Shown here in pieces: positions 49,129 to 56,972 of a stretch of 64,000 nt of DNA; the stretch's first letter is position 1, and every line of letters begins with the position of its first letter. The translations under genes and the position numbers were made by a program. Location of the stretch: the NCBI RefSeq assembly GCF_003590835.1, contig NZ_QYUQ01000002.1:744001-808000 (forward strand), read 5' to 3'. Origin of the DNA: Noviherbaspirillum sedimenti. GTDB taxonomy: Bacteria; Pseudomonadota; Gammaproteobacteria; Burkholderiales; Burkholderiaceae_D. The notes beneath the pieces were generated by a model. The model was not told the origin of the DNA. It searched no databases and saw nothing but the letters and a program-made list of their open reading frames with translations.

Positions 49129-50187
49129 TTACATGGCTGGTTGAAATGCCTGGCCTTTGGCCAGCATGGCCCACACCATGCGCGCATTCTTGGCGGCGAT
49201 GGCGACCAGTGTCTTGCCATAGCCAATGCGTGCTGCCAGTGCCATCGCCCAGCGACTGATGGCGTCCGTCTTGCTGACGGCACTTGCCAGCACCGACCGG
49301 GCACCCAGGATCAGGAGCGTGCGCAAGTAACGGTCGCCCGCTTTGGTAATCTTTCCGAGCCGGGCTTTGCCGCCTGAGCTGTACTGCCCTGGCACCAGAC
49401 CAAGCCATGCGGCCAGCTGCCGCCCATTCTTGAAGTCATGGCCATTGCCAATGGCTGCCAGCAGCGCCGTTGCCGTCGTGGGCCCGATGCCCGGCATTTG
49501 CATGAGCCGCTGGCTGCGTTCGTCTTGCTTTGCCACCTGCTTCAAGTGCGCATCGTACTCGTCGATGCGCTGGTCCAGCGTGGTGACATGGGCCAGTAAA
49601 TCCGCCACCGCCCGACCGGCCCAGCCGGGCAAGTGTTCCAGCATCTGGTGCGCATTGCGCCGAATAGTGTCGGCCTTCTGCGGCAGCACGATGCCGAACT
49701 CGGACATCAGGCCGCGGATGCGGTTGATGGTGGCGGTGCGCTCTTCAATGAATCCCTGGCGCACCCGGTGCACCGTCAGCGTGGCTTGCGCATCTTCGGA
49801 TTTGATGGGAACGAAACGCATGTTGGGCCGGGTCACCGCTTCGCAAATGGCGGCGGCGTCATTGGCGTCGTTCTTGCCTTGCTTTCCCTGAATACGGTAG
49901 GGGGCGACAAACTTGGGCGCCATCAGTTTCGGCGTATGGCCCAGCTTGACGAGTTGCCGTGCCCAATGATGGGCGCCGGTGCAGGCTTCCATGCCGATGA
50001 GGCAGGGTGGCAGCTGCGCCAGGACATCGAGCAGCTGATCGCGTCGGACATCGGGCTTGACCAGGACGGCCTTGCCGGCGGCATTGATGCCGTGCAGGGC
50101 AAAGACATTCTTGGCCAGGTCGATGCCGACAACAGTCACTGTTGCAAAACTGGCATTATTGGCAACATTGGTGCTATTCTTGTCCAA
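49129..50187 (-). CDS. IS110-family transposase (DEDD recombinase)
   Basis: 352 aa. The RuvC-like N-terminal domain has VVGIDLAKNVFALHG (Asp), LIGMEACTGAHHWAR (Glu) and GKNDANDAAAICEA (Asp pair). A coiled helical middle follows. The C-terminal Tnp_20 domain has LMQMPGIGPTTATALLAAIG and LGLVPGQYSSGGKARLGKIT, including the conserved serine region. The ATG at 50187 (MDKNSTNVANNASF) follows a GGAGGGAAAG site. Intact. Confidence 0.93.
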   Translation of the reverse strand: MDKNSTNVANNASFATVTVVGIDLAKNVFALHGINAAGKAVLVKPDVRRDQLLDVLAQLPPCLIGMEACTGAHHWARQLVKLGHTPKLMAPKFVAPYRIQGKQGKNDANDAAAICEAVTRPNMRFVPIKSEDAQATLTVHRVRQGFIEERTATINRIRGLMSEFGIVLPQKADTIRRNAHQMLEHLPGWAGRAVADLLAHVTTLDQRIDEYDAHLKQVAKQDERSQRLMQMPGIGPTTATALLAAIGNGHDFKNGRQLAAWLGLVPGQYSSGGKARLGKITKAGDRYLRTLLILGARSVLASAVSKTDAISRWAMALAARIGYGKTLVAIAAKNARMVWAMLAKGQAFQPAM

Positions 50188-50281
50188 GACTTTCCCTCCT
50201 TAAAGGTGTTCGATGTTGGCTGGAACCTCTATCGTGTCACCGCTTTGGCTTGCGGCGAATGCTTCTCCGCAAGCTCGGGAC

Positions 50282-50307
50282 GGGGAAGTCCCTTTCATTC
50301 GTTAGGC
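50282..50307 (+). repeat. Right arm and core of the split attC
   Basis: GGGGAAGTCCCTT (50282-50294), a 6-base spacer, then GTTAGGC (50301-50307), a consensus GTTRRRY core. It completes an attC with the arm at 48815. The next cassette begins here. Confidence 0.55.
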
Positions 50308-50363
50308 AAGAGGGATGCGGGAGGACATAACGGCAGTAGCTGAAGCGAAGAATTGCAAGACGA

Positions 50364-50527
50364 CCGCAACCTTGCGAGCGTTCCAGTCAATCCAGCAAGG
50401 CGAGTCAATTGACATCCGGATCGGTTCTTGCTTGAATATGACAATCCGCAACCTTGCGAGCGTTCCAGTCAATCCAACAAGGCGAGTCAATTGACATCCG
50501 AATCGGTTCTTGCTTGAATATGACAAT
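50364..50527 (+). repeat. 82-bp tandem duplication upstream of a cassette gene
   Basis: 50364-50445 and 50446-50527 are identical except for two G/A differences (CCAGCAAGG/CCAACAAGG and CCGGATCGG/CCGAATCGG). Each unit contains its own TTCTTGCTTGAATATGACAAT segment. The second copy ends 22 bp before the ATG of the hydrolase-like gene. Confidence 0.93.
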
Positions 50528-50549
50528 CCAAAAGTGGAAGGAGGATTGT

Positions 50550-51509
50550 ATGCAGGCATCTCTCGGTGTTCTTCAGTCTTTCAGCCAGTCGCGGGCCCTA
50601 AGCGCACCACTGGCGACTCCTACCGGGGCCATCGCACCCGGTTCAGAGGCCTTTCTCGAGACCCTGAGGCAGCGCAATGCTGTTCTCGACTGGCTGTTCT
50701 ACGACATTGGCGTCGTAACCCATGATGAGGCAGCAAGCATCAGCCCGTGGCTGGCAGCCGAAGGCGCTATCCTCGTCGTGCCGCCGACCGCGAAGGGGAA
50801 CGTCAGCCTTTGCTCGTCCATCGATGCTTTCGTCGCTGAATACAAACGGGTAGACACGCTAGCTGTGGCTGGCGTTGGCAGTTCGGCTCTCGGATCGGCC
50901 GCGTTTGCCCGCAACGTTGCCGACGCCATCGACAAGCCCGTTGCGGCAGTGGTCTCGGGCTACGGCCTCGCAGATCTGATTACGGAGGCACTGGGCGGTT
51001 TCTTCCTGTTCGGAACAACAAATTCACTGCGCCACAACTTCGAGTGGCTCGACCGCCTGCGCGAGTCTGGCGCGGTAGCCGATCCTGGCACCGGAAGCAC
51101 CGACTCGACCAACTATGCGCTCCCACAGCGAAGCAAGGACACGCGGACGGTCGCTGCCCTCCTTTCGCACGATGCCCTCTCACTGCGCACGCTTATTGGG
51201 CATTCAAAGGGCAATCTCGTCATTTCTGAGGCGCTGTTCGGACTCAGCACAACCGCCCGGCCAAAATTCCTCAAAATCGCGCCAGAACTTCTCATCGTGA
51301 CTGTCAGTGCGAAGATAGCCATGCCTCCGCAATGCGGCAAGATTGTTGACATCCTCGGCAAAATCGATGGGTTTGGCCTACTCAATTCGCGGCTTGACCT
51401 CGAAACTGAGGTTGCCGTCCCCTTAGCCTGGCATCACACCAATACGCAGTTGCCCCTGCACCTACCTGTGACGGCAACCCTACGATGCGTACCGGAGCTT
51501 GCGGCTTAA
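50550..51509 (+). CDS. Alpha/beta-hydrolase-like protein (cassette gene)
   Basis: 319 aa, no signal peptide. RTLIGHSKGNLVISEALFGL contains a GxSxG nucleophile elbow with Ser219. A glycine-rich strand LAVAGVGSSALGSAAFARN precedes it, and His295/His296 (LAWHHTNTQ) could supply the catalytic histidine. The family was not identified further. AAGGAGG fixes the ATG at 50550; a longer frame into the tandem repeat is rejected. The gene occupies a cassette between the split attC and attC5. Confidence 0.65.
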   Translation: MQASLGVLQSFSQSRALSAPLATPTGAIAPGSEAFLETLRQRNAVLDWLFYDIGVVTHDEAASISPWLAAEGAILVVPPTAKGNVSLCSSIDAFVAEYKRVDTLAVAGVGSSALGSAAFARNVADAIDKPVAAVVSGYGLADLITEALGGFFLFGTTNSLRHNFEWLDRLRESGAVADPGTGSTDSTNYALPQRSKDTRTVAALLSHDALSLRTLIGHSKGNLVISEALFGLSTTARPKFLKIAPELLIVTVSAKIAMPPQCGKIVDILGKIDGFGLLNSRLDLETEVAVPLAWHHTNTQLPLHLPVTATLRCVPELAA

Positions 51510-51560
51510 GCCGGGACGCAGGTTGCCACCTCAATTGCAACACTTTGCCTCTATGCCCCA

Positions 51561-51627
51561 GCCTAACTGGGCGTTGCACTCGGACGCCCATGCTTCGCAT
51601 GGCCGCCGGTGAGCTTGGGCGTTAGGT
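51561..51627 (+). repeat. Integron attC site 5
   Basis: GCCTAAC (51561-51567) to GTTAGGT (51621-51627), 67 bp. CATGC-TTC-GCATG forms the apical hairpin, and the flanking arms are partly complementary. It ends the hydrolase-like cassette, 51 bp after its stop. Confidence 0.85.
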
Positions 51628-51660
51628 GGTAAGTAAAACCAAGTGCATGGGGGAATTCGC

Positions 51661-52515
51661 ATGCAGCGCTTCCATCTAATTCTAGAGACGCTTGTTCTAG
51701 TGACAACCGCCGCAAGTGCCCTGGCAACCGAATCAGAGGATTTTGAGGAGAGCGTCTGCGGCTCAATTCAAGAACCGTTTGTCTTCTGGATGTGGAGCAG
51801 CGCCGCCGGCAAGCCGAACCCAGATGCAGCTAGCCGCATTCCAAACGCGGAACCCATTGTGCATAAGACGAAGGACGGTCGTCTCTTGAAGGGTTACAAA
51901 CTCAGAAGTACGGCCACTGGAGGGGCTGTTATCGGCTCTGTCCTGGTAGCTCAAGGTAACGCGATGCTGGCCGATCAACTGCTTTCAAGCCTGACCAGCT
52001 TTTCACAAGCCGGCATTGAGGCATATGTATTCGATTATCGAGGTTACGGCAATTCCGAAGGAGCGCGCCGACTGAAGGCGATAGTAAGTGATTACCGAGA
52101 GATCTTCGATCGCGTCGGCGCATCGACCCAGGGCCAACGCTTCCTATACGGCATATCTTTCGGTGGTGTCGTATTGCTGAATGTTGTCGGATCTGGCATC
52201 GCCTTTGATCGCGCCGTCATTGATTCGACTCCAAGCCGCGTATCCAACTTGGGGTGCCCCGAGAAGTACGACCCGGTAATTAATTTCCCGAAGGACGGTT
52301 CCCAGCTTCTATTAGTCGCGGGAGAGCAAGACAAGGTTGTGCCGATAAAGAATTCTCAAGAACTCATCGATCTTGCGAAGACACGAGGTAGTCGAACTGA
52401 AGTGCGACCCGACTATGCGCATCCATTTATGGACTCGGATATCCGAATCCACCGAGCACGTCTCGAACTCATTAGATCGTTTCTTGCGCGGACGGAGAAT
52501 GGGGATGCACGATGA
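51661..52515 (+). CDS. Secreted alpha/beta hydrolase (cassette gene)
   Basis: 284 aa. An N-terminal hydrophobic leader (MQRFHLILETLVLVTTAASA) looks like a signal peptide with cleavage near ALA. The hydrolase core has oxyanion strand VLVAQGN, YVFDYRGYGNSEGARRLKAI, and nucleophile elbow LYGISFGGVVLL (Ser166). The Asp lies in LLVAGEQDKVVPIKN (Asp224) and the His in PDYAHPFMDSD (His254), giving a complete triad. Similar to BAAT/FrsA-like or serine aminopeptidase-type hydrolases; substrate unknown. ATG at 51661 with GGGGGA upstream, 34 bp after attC5. Confidence 0.8.
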   Translation: MQRFHLILETLVLVTTAASALATESEDFEESVCGSIQEPFVFWMWSSAAGKPNPDAASRIPNAEPIVHKTKDGRLLKGYKLRSTATGGAVIGSVLVAQGNAMLADQLLSSLTSFSQAGIEAYVFDYRGYGNSEGARRLKAIVSDYREIFDRVGASTQGQRFLYGISFGGVVLLNVVGSGIAFDRAVIDSTPSRVSNLGCPEKYDPVINFPKDGSQLLLVAGEQDKVVPIKNSQELIDLAKTRGSRTEVRPDYAHPFMDSDIRIHRARLELIRSFLARTENGDAR

Positions 52516-52625
52516 ATCGAGAAGATGGCGGCCGTATTGCCATTGGAGTGGTTTTGGGCGTGGTGGGGGCAGTGGCAATCACCAAGTCTGGTTTGAGCCC
52601 GCCGGAGTCCATCTTGCGTTGGTGA
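52512..52625 (+). CDS. Small single-helix protein, coupled to the hydrolase
   Basis: 37 aa (MNREDGGRIAIGVVLGVVGA plus VAITKSGLSPPESILRW). The start overlaps the hydrolase stop in ATGA and its own stop overlaps the next start (GTGA). It encodes one short hydrophobic helix. It could be a real coupled micro-protein or the 5' piece of a frameshifted membrane gene continuing at 52622. Confidence 0.4.
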   Translation: MNREDGGRIAIGVVLGVVGAVAITKSGLSPPESILRW

Positions 52626-53062
52626 CCGGCATTCTCGTAAACACCCAAGAGGGTAAGAGGATTCCCTACCTGCTCGCAGCCGCCGTGCTTTCGGCGCTCA
52701 GCCTAGTCGCTACCGTTCTTTGGGTTGCTCTCTTGGGCGAAGGAGTGATCCCAGCGCTATCCGGAGTAAGAGTCGATCTCATCAACAAGCTACCCTTTGC
52801 AGCTGTCATACTGTCTGGGCTTTGGTTCGGTTCGGCTGTCGCAGTATTTGTATGTGCGTTCTCACGCCCGGTGACGTTGGGATTGCTTCATAACGTGATT
52901 TCGCTTGACCTTGATAAAGCGAAGAAGATCGAATTGCTATTGAAGGTGCTGTCCCTTCGAGCGAGAAATGTACTTGGATTAGTCACGACAAATAATGGCC
53001 GGATCAATAATGTGCAGGCGATCGTTGGGGGCGATCGTCTACACTGTCGTTCAGATACCTGA
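52622..53062 (+). CDS. Hypothetical membrane protein at the end of the cassette array
   Basis: 146 aa from GTG 52622 (TTG 52619 also possible). Two strong transmembrane segments (PYLLAAAVLSALSLVATVLWV and LPFAAVILSGLWFGSAVAVFV, each continuing slightly) are followed by a charged cytoplasmic-looking region (SLDLDKAKKIELLLKVLSLR). No family was recognised. The extreme C-terminus (GGDRLHCRSDT) may be read-through into the island junction. It ends 6 bp from the convergent ABC transporter gene; no attC was found after it. Confidence 0.5.
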   Translation: MTGILVNTQEGKRIPYLLAAAVLSALSLVATVLWVALLGEGVIPALSGVRVDLINKLPFAAVILSGLWFGSAVAVFVCAFSRPVTLGLLHNVISLDLDKAKKIELLLKVLSLRARNVLGLVTTNNGRINNVQAIVGGDRLHCRSDT

Positions 53063-53068
53063 TTTCTG

Positions 53069-54283
53069 CTACTGCCCGTATGTTTTATCGGTTAAATTCC
53101 ATACCGTGCCGTTAAATTGAATCAGTTGCAGGCGTTTGATCAGTGCATAATCATCCGGGGTGGTCTTCAATTTGATACCAGGCAGCAGCATCGGCAGCGT
53201 TGTGTCGAGATTGGCAGCCTGCTTCATGATGTTTTCCCGTGTCAGATTGTCCCCGGCCTTTTTCAGTACATGGACCAGCAACTGCGCCTGCGAATATCCA
53301 TAAACGTTATGGTTTTCTGCCATGTCGGCGCTTGGGTTATATTCTTTCATCCAGGTGGCCCAGTCGTTGTATTCTTTTGTTTTCTGCCACTGCGGATCGC
53401 TTGTGTCCTTTAAATACGCTACCGAATAAATACCCTTGGCATAGTCTGTGCCGGCCGGTTTGATGACGGAATCAATCTGGATTGACACGTTCGCCAGATA
53501 TTGCGTTGGCTTCCAGCCGATGTCGCCAGTCTTTTTAATGGCTTGAGCAGAAAACTTTGGCGAGGTAAAGTACACCAGCGTATCAGCCCCCGATGCTTTC
53601 AAACTGACGATCTGGTTATCCATTGTCGGATCGGTTACTTCGTAACTGGCTTCGGACACGATCATGTCCTTGACTTTGTTGCCCAGGCCGCTCCTGAAAC
53701 CTTTCAGATAATCTTTGCCAAAATCGTCATTCTGATACAGCACGGCGATTTTTGCATTCGGCTTGGTTTCCAGAATATGCTTTGCATAGATGGAGGCTTC
53801 GACCGGATAGCTTGGGTTCCAGCCGATCGACCAAGGGGAATTTTTCGGATCCGACCATTTCGCGGCGCCGCTGGCTACAAACAGATGCGGTATTTTTTTC
53901 TGCTGTACATACTTCTGGATTGCCGAGTTTTGCGCGGATCCGAGCGGACTCAGCAACAAGAGTACGCCTTCCTGTTCGACCAGCTTGCGCGTCTGCTCGA
54001 CAGTCTTGGCTGGATTGTAGCCGTCATCGAGCGAAATGAATTTGATCTTGCGCCCATTGACACCGCCTTCTTTATTGATTTTTTCAAAATAGACAGTCAT
54101 CGCCTTCCCGATCGCCCCATAGGACGATGCCGGGCCGGAGTAGGGCACGATGTTACCGACCTTGATCTCCGTATCACTGGCGCCAGTGTCATACTTTTTC
54201 TGCGCGTGAGCGCAGACTGTCAGGCTGACCAGGGCCATGCCAGTCAATGCATGGGTCAGGGTTTTATGCAGCATGTTTTGCAT
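53069..54283 (-). CDS. Branched-chain amino acid-type ABC transporter binding protein
   Basis: 404 aa LIV-type (type I periplasmic) solute-binding protein. Signal peptide MQNMLHKTLTHALTGMALVS to CAHAQ. Mature motifs are IKVGNIVPYSGPASSYGAIG, FISLDDGYNPAKTVEQTRKL and VLYQNDDFGKDYLKGFRSGL. The close relatives often bind amides, short acids or aromatics, so the ligand is open. ATG at 54283 with GGAGACAAAA upstream. Last gene of the livGFHM transporter cluster. Confidence 0.9.
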   Translation of the reverse strand: MQNMLHKTLTHALTGMALVSLTVCAHAQKKYDTGASDTEIKVGNIVPYSGPASSYGAIGKAMTVYFEKINKEGGVNGRKIKFISLDDGYNPAKTVEQTRKLVEQEGVLLLLSPLGSAQNSAIQKYVQQKKIPHLFVASGAAKWSDPKNSPWSIGWNPSYPVEASIYAKHILETKPNAKIAVLYQNDDFGKDYLKGFRSGLGNKVKDMIVSEASYEVTDPTMDNQIVSLKASGADTLVYFTSPKFSAQAIKKTGDIGWKPTQYLANVSIQIDSVIKPAGTDYAKGIYSVAYLKDTSDPQWQKTKEYNDWATWMKEYNPSADMAENHNVYGYSQAQLLVHVLKKAGDNLTRENIMKQAANLDTTLPMLLPGIKLKTTPDDYALIKRLQLIQFNGTVWNLTDKTYGQ

Positions 54284-54348
54284 TTTTGTCTCCGTTGGTA
54301 GAACTGCGCTTTGATGGAACTGCTTTCTCATACATTGAAACACCTATG

Positions 54349-55362
54349 TCAGTGGCGTGCACTTCCGGCAGCCCGGCCGCGAAAGCGCGCGACGAGCTTT
54401 CCAAGAATGCCGGCGACGCCGGCTGGCATCAGGTACATGAATCCGATCAGGAAAATGCCGTAGATTGCCGATGGGGCGGACTTGGAAATGTGATCGGCGA
54501 TATTCGGCACGAACATGATGAAGATGGCACCGAAAATTGCCCCCGGAATCGATGCCAGCCCGCCGAACACCACACCGACAAGAAAGGTAATCGACAGAAA
54601 GGCTGAAAAGCTGTCCGGTGAAACGTATGCAATCGTGATGCCTGCCATGGCGCCGGCGATGCCGGTAAATCCCGCCGATATCCCGAAAGTCAGCGACTTG
54701 AAAACCGGCAGATTGATTCCCATTGCCGCAGCGGCGACAGGGTGGTCGCGGATGGCGATCAGCGCACGGCCGATCCGTCCGCGCAGCAAATTGGCGGCAA
54801 TCCAGAACATGAACAGCAGAACTGCCAGCGAAAGAAAATACAGCCAGTGATCTTGACTGAAAGGCACGCCGAAAACGGAAAATTCAAATGGCGCTTCGGG
54901 TTTGTTCAATATGATGCCTTGCGAGCCGCCGGTCCAGCTCTCGAACCCCTTGAATTTCAATAGTTGCGGCATGGCTGCAGCCAGGGCAAATGTTGCGAGC
55001 GCAAGGTAGATTCCGCCAAGCCGCAGTGCGGGAAATCCCAACAGCAGTCCAAAGATAAAGCAAATGCCCCCGGCGACCGGTAATGTCGCCCAGAACGGCA
55101 TGCCGAAGCGGTCCATCAGGATCGCCGCACAGTAGGCGCCGCAGGCATAAAATGCGCCGTGCCCAAGTGAAATCTGACCATTGTAACCAGTCAAAATGTT
55201 CAGGCCGAGAATCGCAATCGCATAAATCATTACCAGGGTCAGCTGGAATACGACATAGTTTTGCACCATGAAAGGAAGGACCAGTACGCCAGCGGCGATG
55301 CCCAGCGTCAGTCCCAGACGTCCGACATTGCGTGGAAATACGGAAGTAAATGAAGTGTTCAT
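54349..55362 (-). CDS. livM: LIV-type ABC transporter permease LivM
   Basis: 337 aa, about nine transmembrane helices. Conserved LNILTGYNGQISLGHGAFYA and the EAA-like loop IGRALIAIRDHPVAAAAMGI, then FVPNIADHISKS. The start (MNTSFTSVFPRNVG) overlaps the livH stop as ATGA; a longer frame lies inside livH. It works with livH as a permease heterodimer. Confidence 0.92.
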   Translation of the reverse strand: MNTSFTSVFPRNVGRLGLTLGIAAGVLVLPFMVQNYVVFQLTLVMIYAIAILGLNILTGYNGQISLGHGAFYACGAYCAAILMDRFGMPFWATLPVAGGICFIFGLLLGFPALRLGGIYLALATFALAAAMPQLLKFKGFESWTGGSQGIILNKPEAPFEFSVFGVPFSQDHWLYFLSLAVLLFMFWIAANLLRGRIGRALIAIRDHPVAAAAMGINLPVFKSLTFGISAGFTGIAGAMAGITIAYVSPDSFSAFLSITFLVGVVFGGLASIPGAIFGAIFIMFVPNIADHISKSAPSAIYGIFLIGFMYLMPAGVAGILGKLVARFRGRAAGSARH

Positions 55363-56234
55363 ACGCGGGTCACCACTACTTTCCCAAACAAGCCGTTTGG
55401 CTTGACTGTCAAAATGCCGACGATCAGCACGAGCGCCATCGTCAGCTTGAGATCCGTGCCAATCACATAGGCGCCCAGCAGGTTTTCGAGCACGCCGATG
55501 ATCAATCCGCCGGCCGCCGCGCCCCACGGATTATCGATGCCGCCGAGAAGCGCACCGGCAAAGGCGTAAAGAAGAATGCCGGACATCATGTGCGTATCCA
55601 GAAACACGATCGGTGCGACCATCATGCCGGCCACGGCACCGATTGCTGCCGCCATTCCCCATCCCAGCGCCAGCATCCAGGAGACCCGGATGCCGACCAG
55701 GCGGGCTGATTCCGGATTCAGGGCCGCCGCCCGCATTGCCAGACCCACTGAGGTAAAACGAAAGAACGCATACACCGAGCCCAGCACTGCCAGCATGACG
55801 CCAAGCATGCCCACGTTATGGGCGGAAAAATAAGCGCTTGCATACCAGGCGTCTTTGGCAAAAGGCGTCGGGAATGTTTTGAGGGATTGCTCGAATAGCC
55901 ATCCTCCCAGTGCATTGAAGATGACCATCAATCCAATGAATACGATGACGTTGGTCAGCGCCGGCGCCTTTTCAAAAGGCCGCAGTATGACCCGCTGCAC
56001 AACGACGCCGATGGCAAATGAAATGGTCACTGTCAAGAGAAATGCAGACCAGTACGACATGCCGGAATTAATTAATGCCCAGGCAATGAATGTGCTGAAT
56101 GTCGCCATCTCGCCCTGGGCGAAATTGATATGATGCGTCGCCTGATTGATCATCACTAGAGCCATTGCGACCAGGGCATAGATTCCCCCTGTCGCCAGGC
56201 CGGAAAAAAGTTGAAGCAGGAAAGTTTCCATCAT
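55359..56234 (-). CDS. livH: LIV-type ABC transporter permease LivH
   Basis: 291 aa, about eight helices. Conserved GLATGGIYALVAMALVMINQ, HHINFAQGEMATFSTFIAW, and the cytoplasmic loop MRAAALNPESARLVGI with GALLGGIDNPWGAAAGGLII. It follows livF after 24 bp and is coupled to livM. Confidence 0.93.
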   Translation of the reverse strand: MMETFLLQLFSGLATGGIYALVAMALVMINQATHHINFAQGEMATFSTFIAWALINSGMSYWSAFLLTVTISFAIGVVVQRVILRPFEKAPALTNVIVFIGLMVIFNALGGWLFEQSLKTFPTPFAKDAWYASAYFSAHNVGMLGVMLAVLGSVYAFFRFTSVGLAMRAAALNPESARLVGIRVSWMLALGWGMAAAIGAVAGMMVAPIVFLDTHMMSGILLYAFAGALLGGIDNPWGAAAGGLIIGVLENLLGAYVIGTDLKLTMALVLIVGILTVKPNGLFGKVVVTRV

Positions 56235-56258
56235 GTCTCCATATTTCTTATATTTGAT

Positions 56259-56972
56259 TCAATTGCCGAGGTAGGAGCGGCGCACTGCCTCGTCGCCGGA
56301 AATTATTTTAGATTCGCCCGAAGCCACTACGCGGCCAGTCTCGAGAAGGTAGGCATGATCGGCAAAGTCGAGCGCAAGGGTGGCGTTCTGCTCTACCAGT
56401 AGCATGCTGACGCGGTCTTCGAGATTGATGCGGCGCAGGATCCCGAAGATCTCCGCCACCATCAGCGGGGCGACGCCGAATGACGGTTCGTCCAGCAAGA
56501 GCAGGCGAGGGTGCAACATCAATGCCCTGCTGATGGCGAGCATCTGCTGTTCGCCGCCGGAAAGTGTGCCTGCCTGTTGCGCACGCCGCTCTTTCAGCCG
56601 CGGAAACCGTTGGTACGTCTTTTCGATATCCCGGGCGACCTCTGCTTTGTCATTCCGGGAGTAGGCGCCGATTTTCAGGTTTTCCTCGACCGACAATGCC
56701 GTGAAGGTACCCCTGCCATCGGGTACATGGGCTACCCCCATGCGGACCACATCTTCGGTGGAGCGGCCAATGATCGACTTGCCGTCTATCCTGATTTCCC
56801 CTCGGGTGCGGACCACCTGGCACAGGGCGCGCAAGGTACTGGTTTTCCCTGCGCCGTTGGCACCCAGGATGGCCGTGATTTTTCCCTGGTCGAGTTCGAG
56901 GTCAAGGCCGAACAAGACCTGGGTGCTGCCGTAATAGGCATCCAGCTTGCGGATTTCCAGGAGTTTGCTCAT
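56259..56972 (-). CDS. livF: LIV-type ABC transporter ATPase LivF
   Basis: 237 aa. Walker A ILGANGAGKTSTLRAL, signature TLSGGEQQMLAISRAL, Walker B LLLLDEPSFGVAPL and H-loop LVEQNATLAL. The start overlaps the livG stop (ATGA). Confidence 0.94.
   Translation of the reverse strand: MSKLLEIRKLDAYYGSTQVLFGLDLELDQGKITAILGANGAGKTSTLRALCQVVRTRGEIRIDGKSIIGRSTEDVVRMGVAHVPDGRGTFTALSVEENLKIGAYSRNDKAEVARDIEKTYQRFPRLKERRAQQAGTLSGGEQQMLAISRALMLHPRLLLLDEPSFGVAPLMVAEIFGILRRINLEDRVSMLLVEQNATLALDFADHAYLLETGRVVASGESKIISGDEAVRRSYLGN

Larger units (their letters stand above)
48827..50281 (-). mobile_element. IS110-family (IS1111-type) insertion sequence
   Basis: One DEDD transposase gene (49129-50187, minus strand) with about 300 bp of noncoding DNA 3' of it. 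That arrangement characterises the IS1111 subgroup; IS110 proper carries its noncoding RNA on the 5' side. Boundaries are inferred from the complementary attC arms on each side and are approximate. IS1111-attC elements that insert specifically into attC sites are an established group. Confidence 0.65.
45035..53062 (+). mobile_element. Gene-cassette array lacking an integron integrase (CALIN), IS-invaded
   Basis: Five recognisable attC sites plus one apparently split by an insertion sequence occur in one orientation. Short genes, mostly unrelated to housekeeping functions, lie between them and read toward the attC sites. No IntI-type integrase or attI is visible in the window. Cassette genes such as the PIN protein are clearly richer in A+T than the chromosome around them. 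The right end, after the last membrane protein, shows no recognised attC. Confidence 0.75.

Noticed and set aside
53015..53062. attC at the right end of the array (GTTGGGG near 53032)
   Set aside because: The core deviates from GTTRRRY, and no matching RYYYAAC or arms were found; GCGATCGTTGGGGGCGATCG is only a short dyad.
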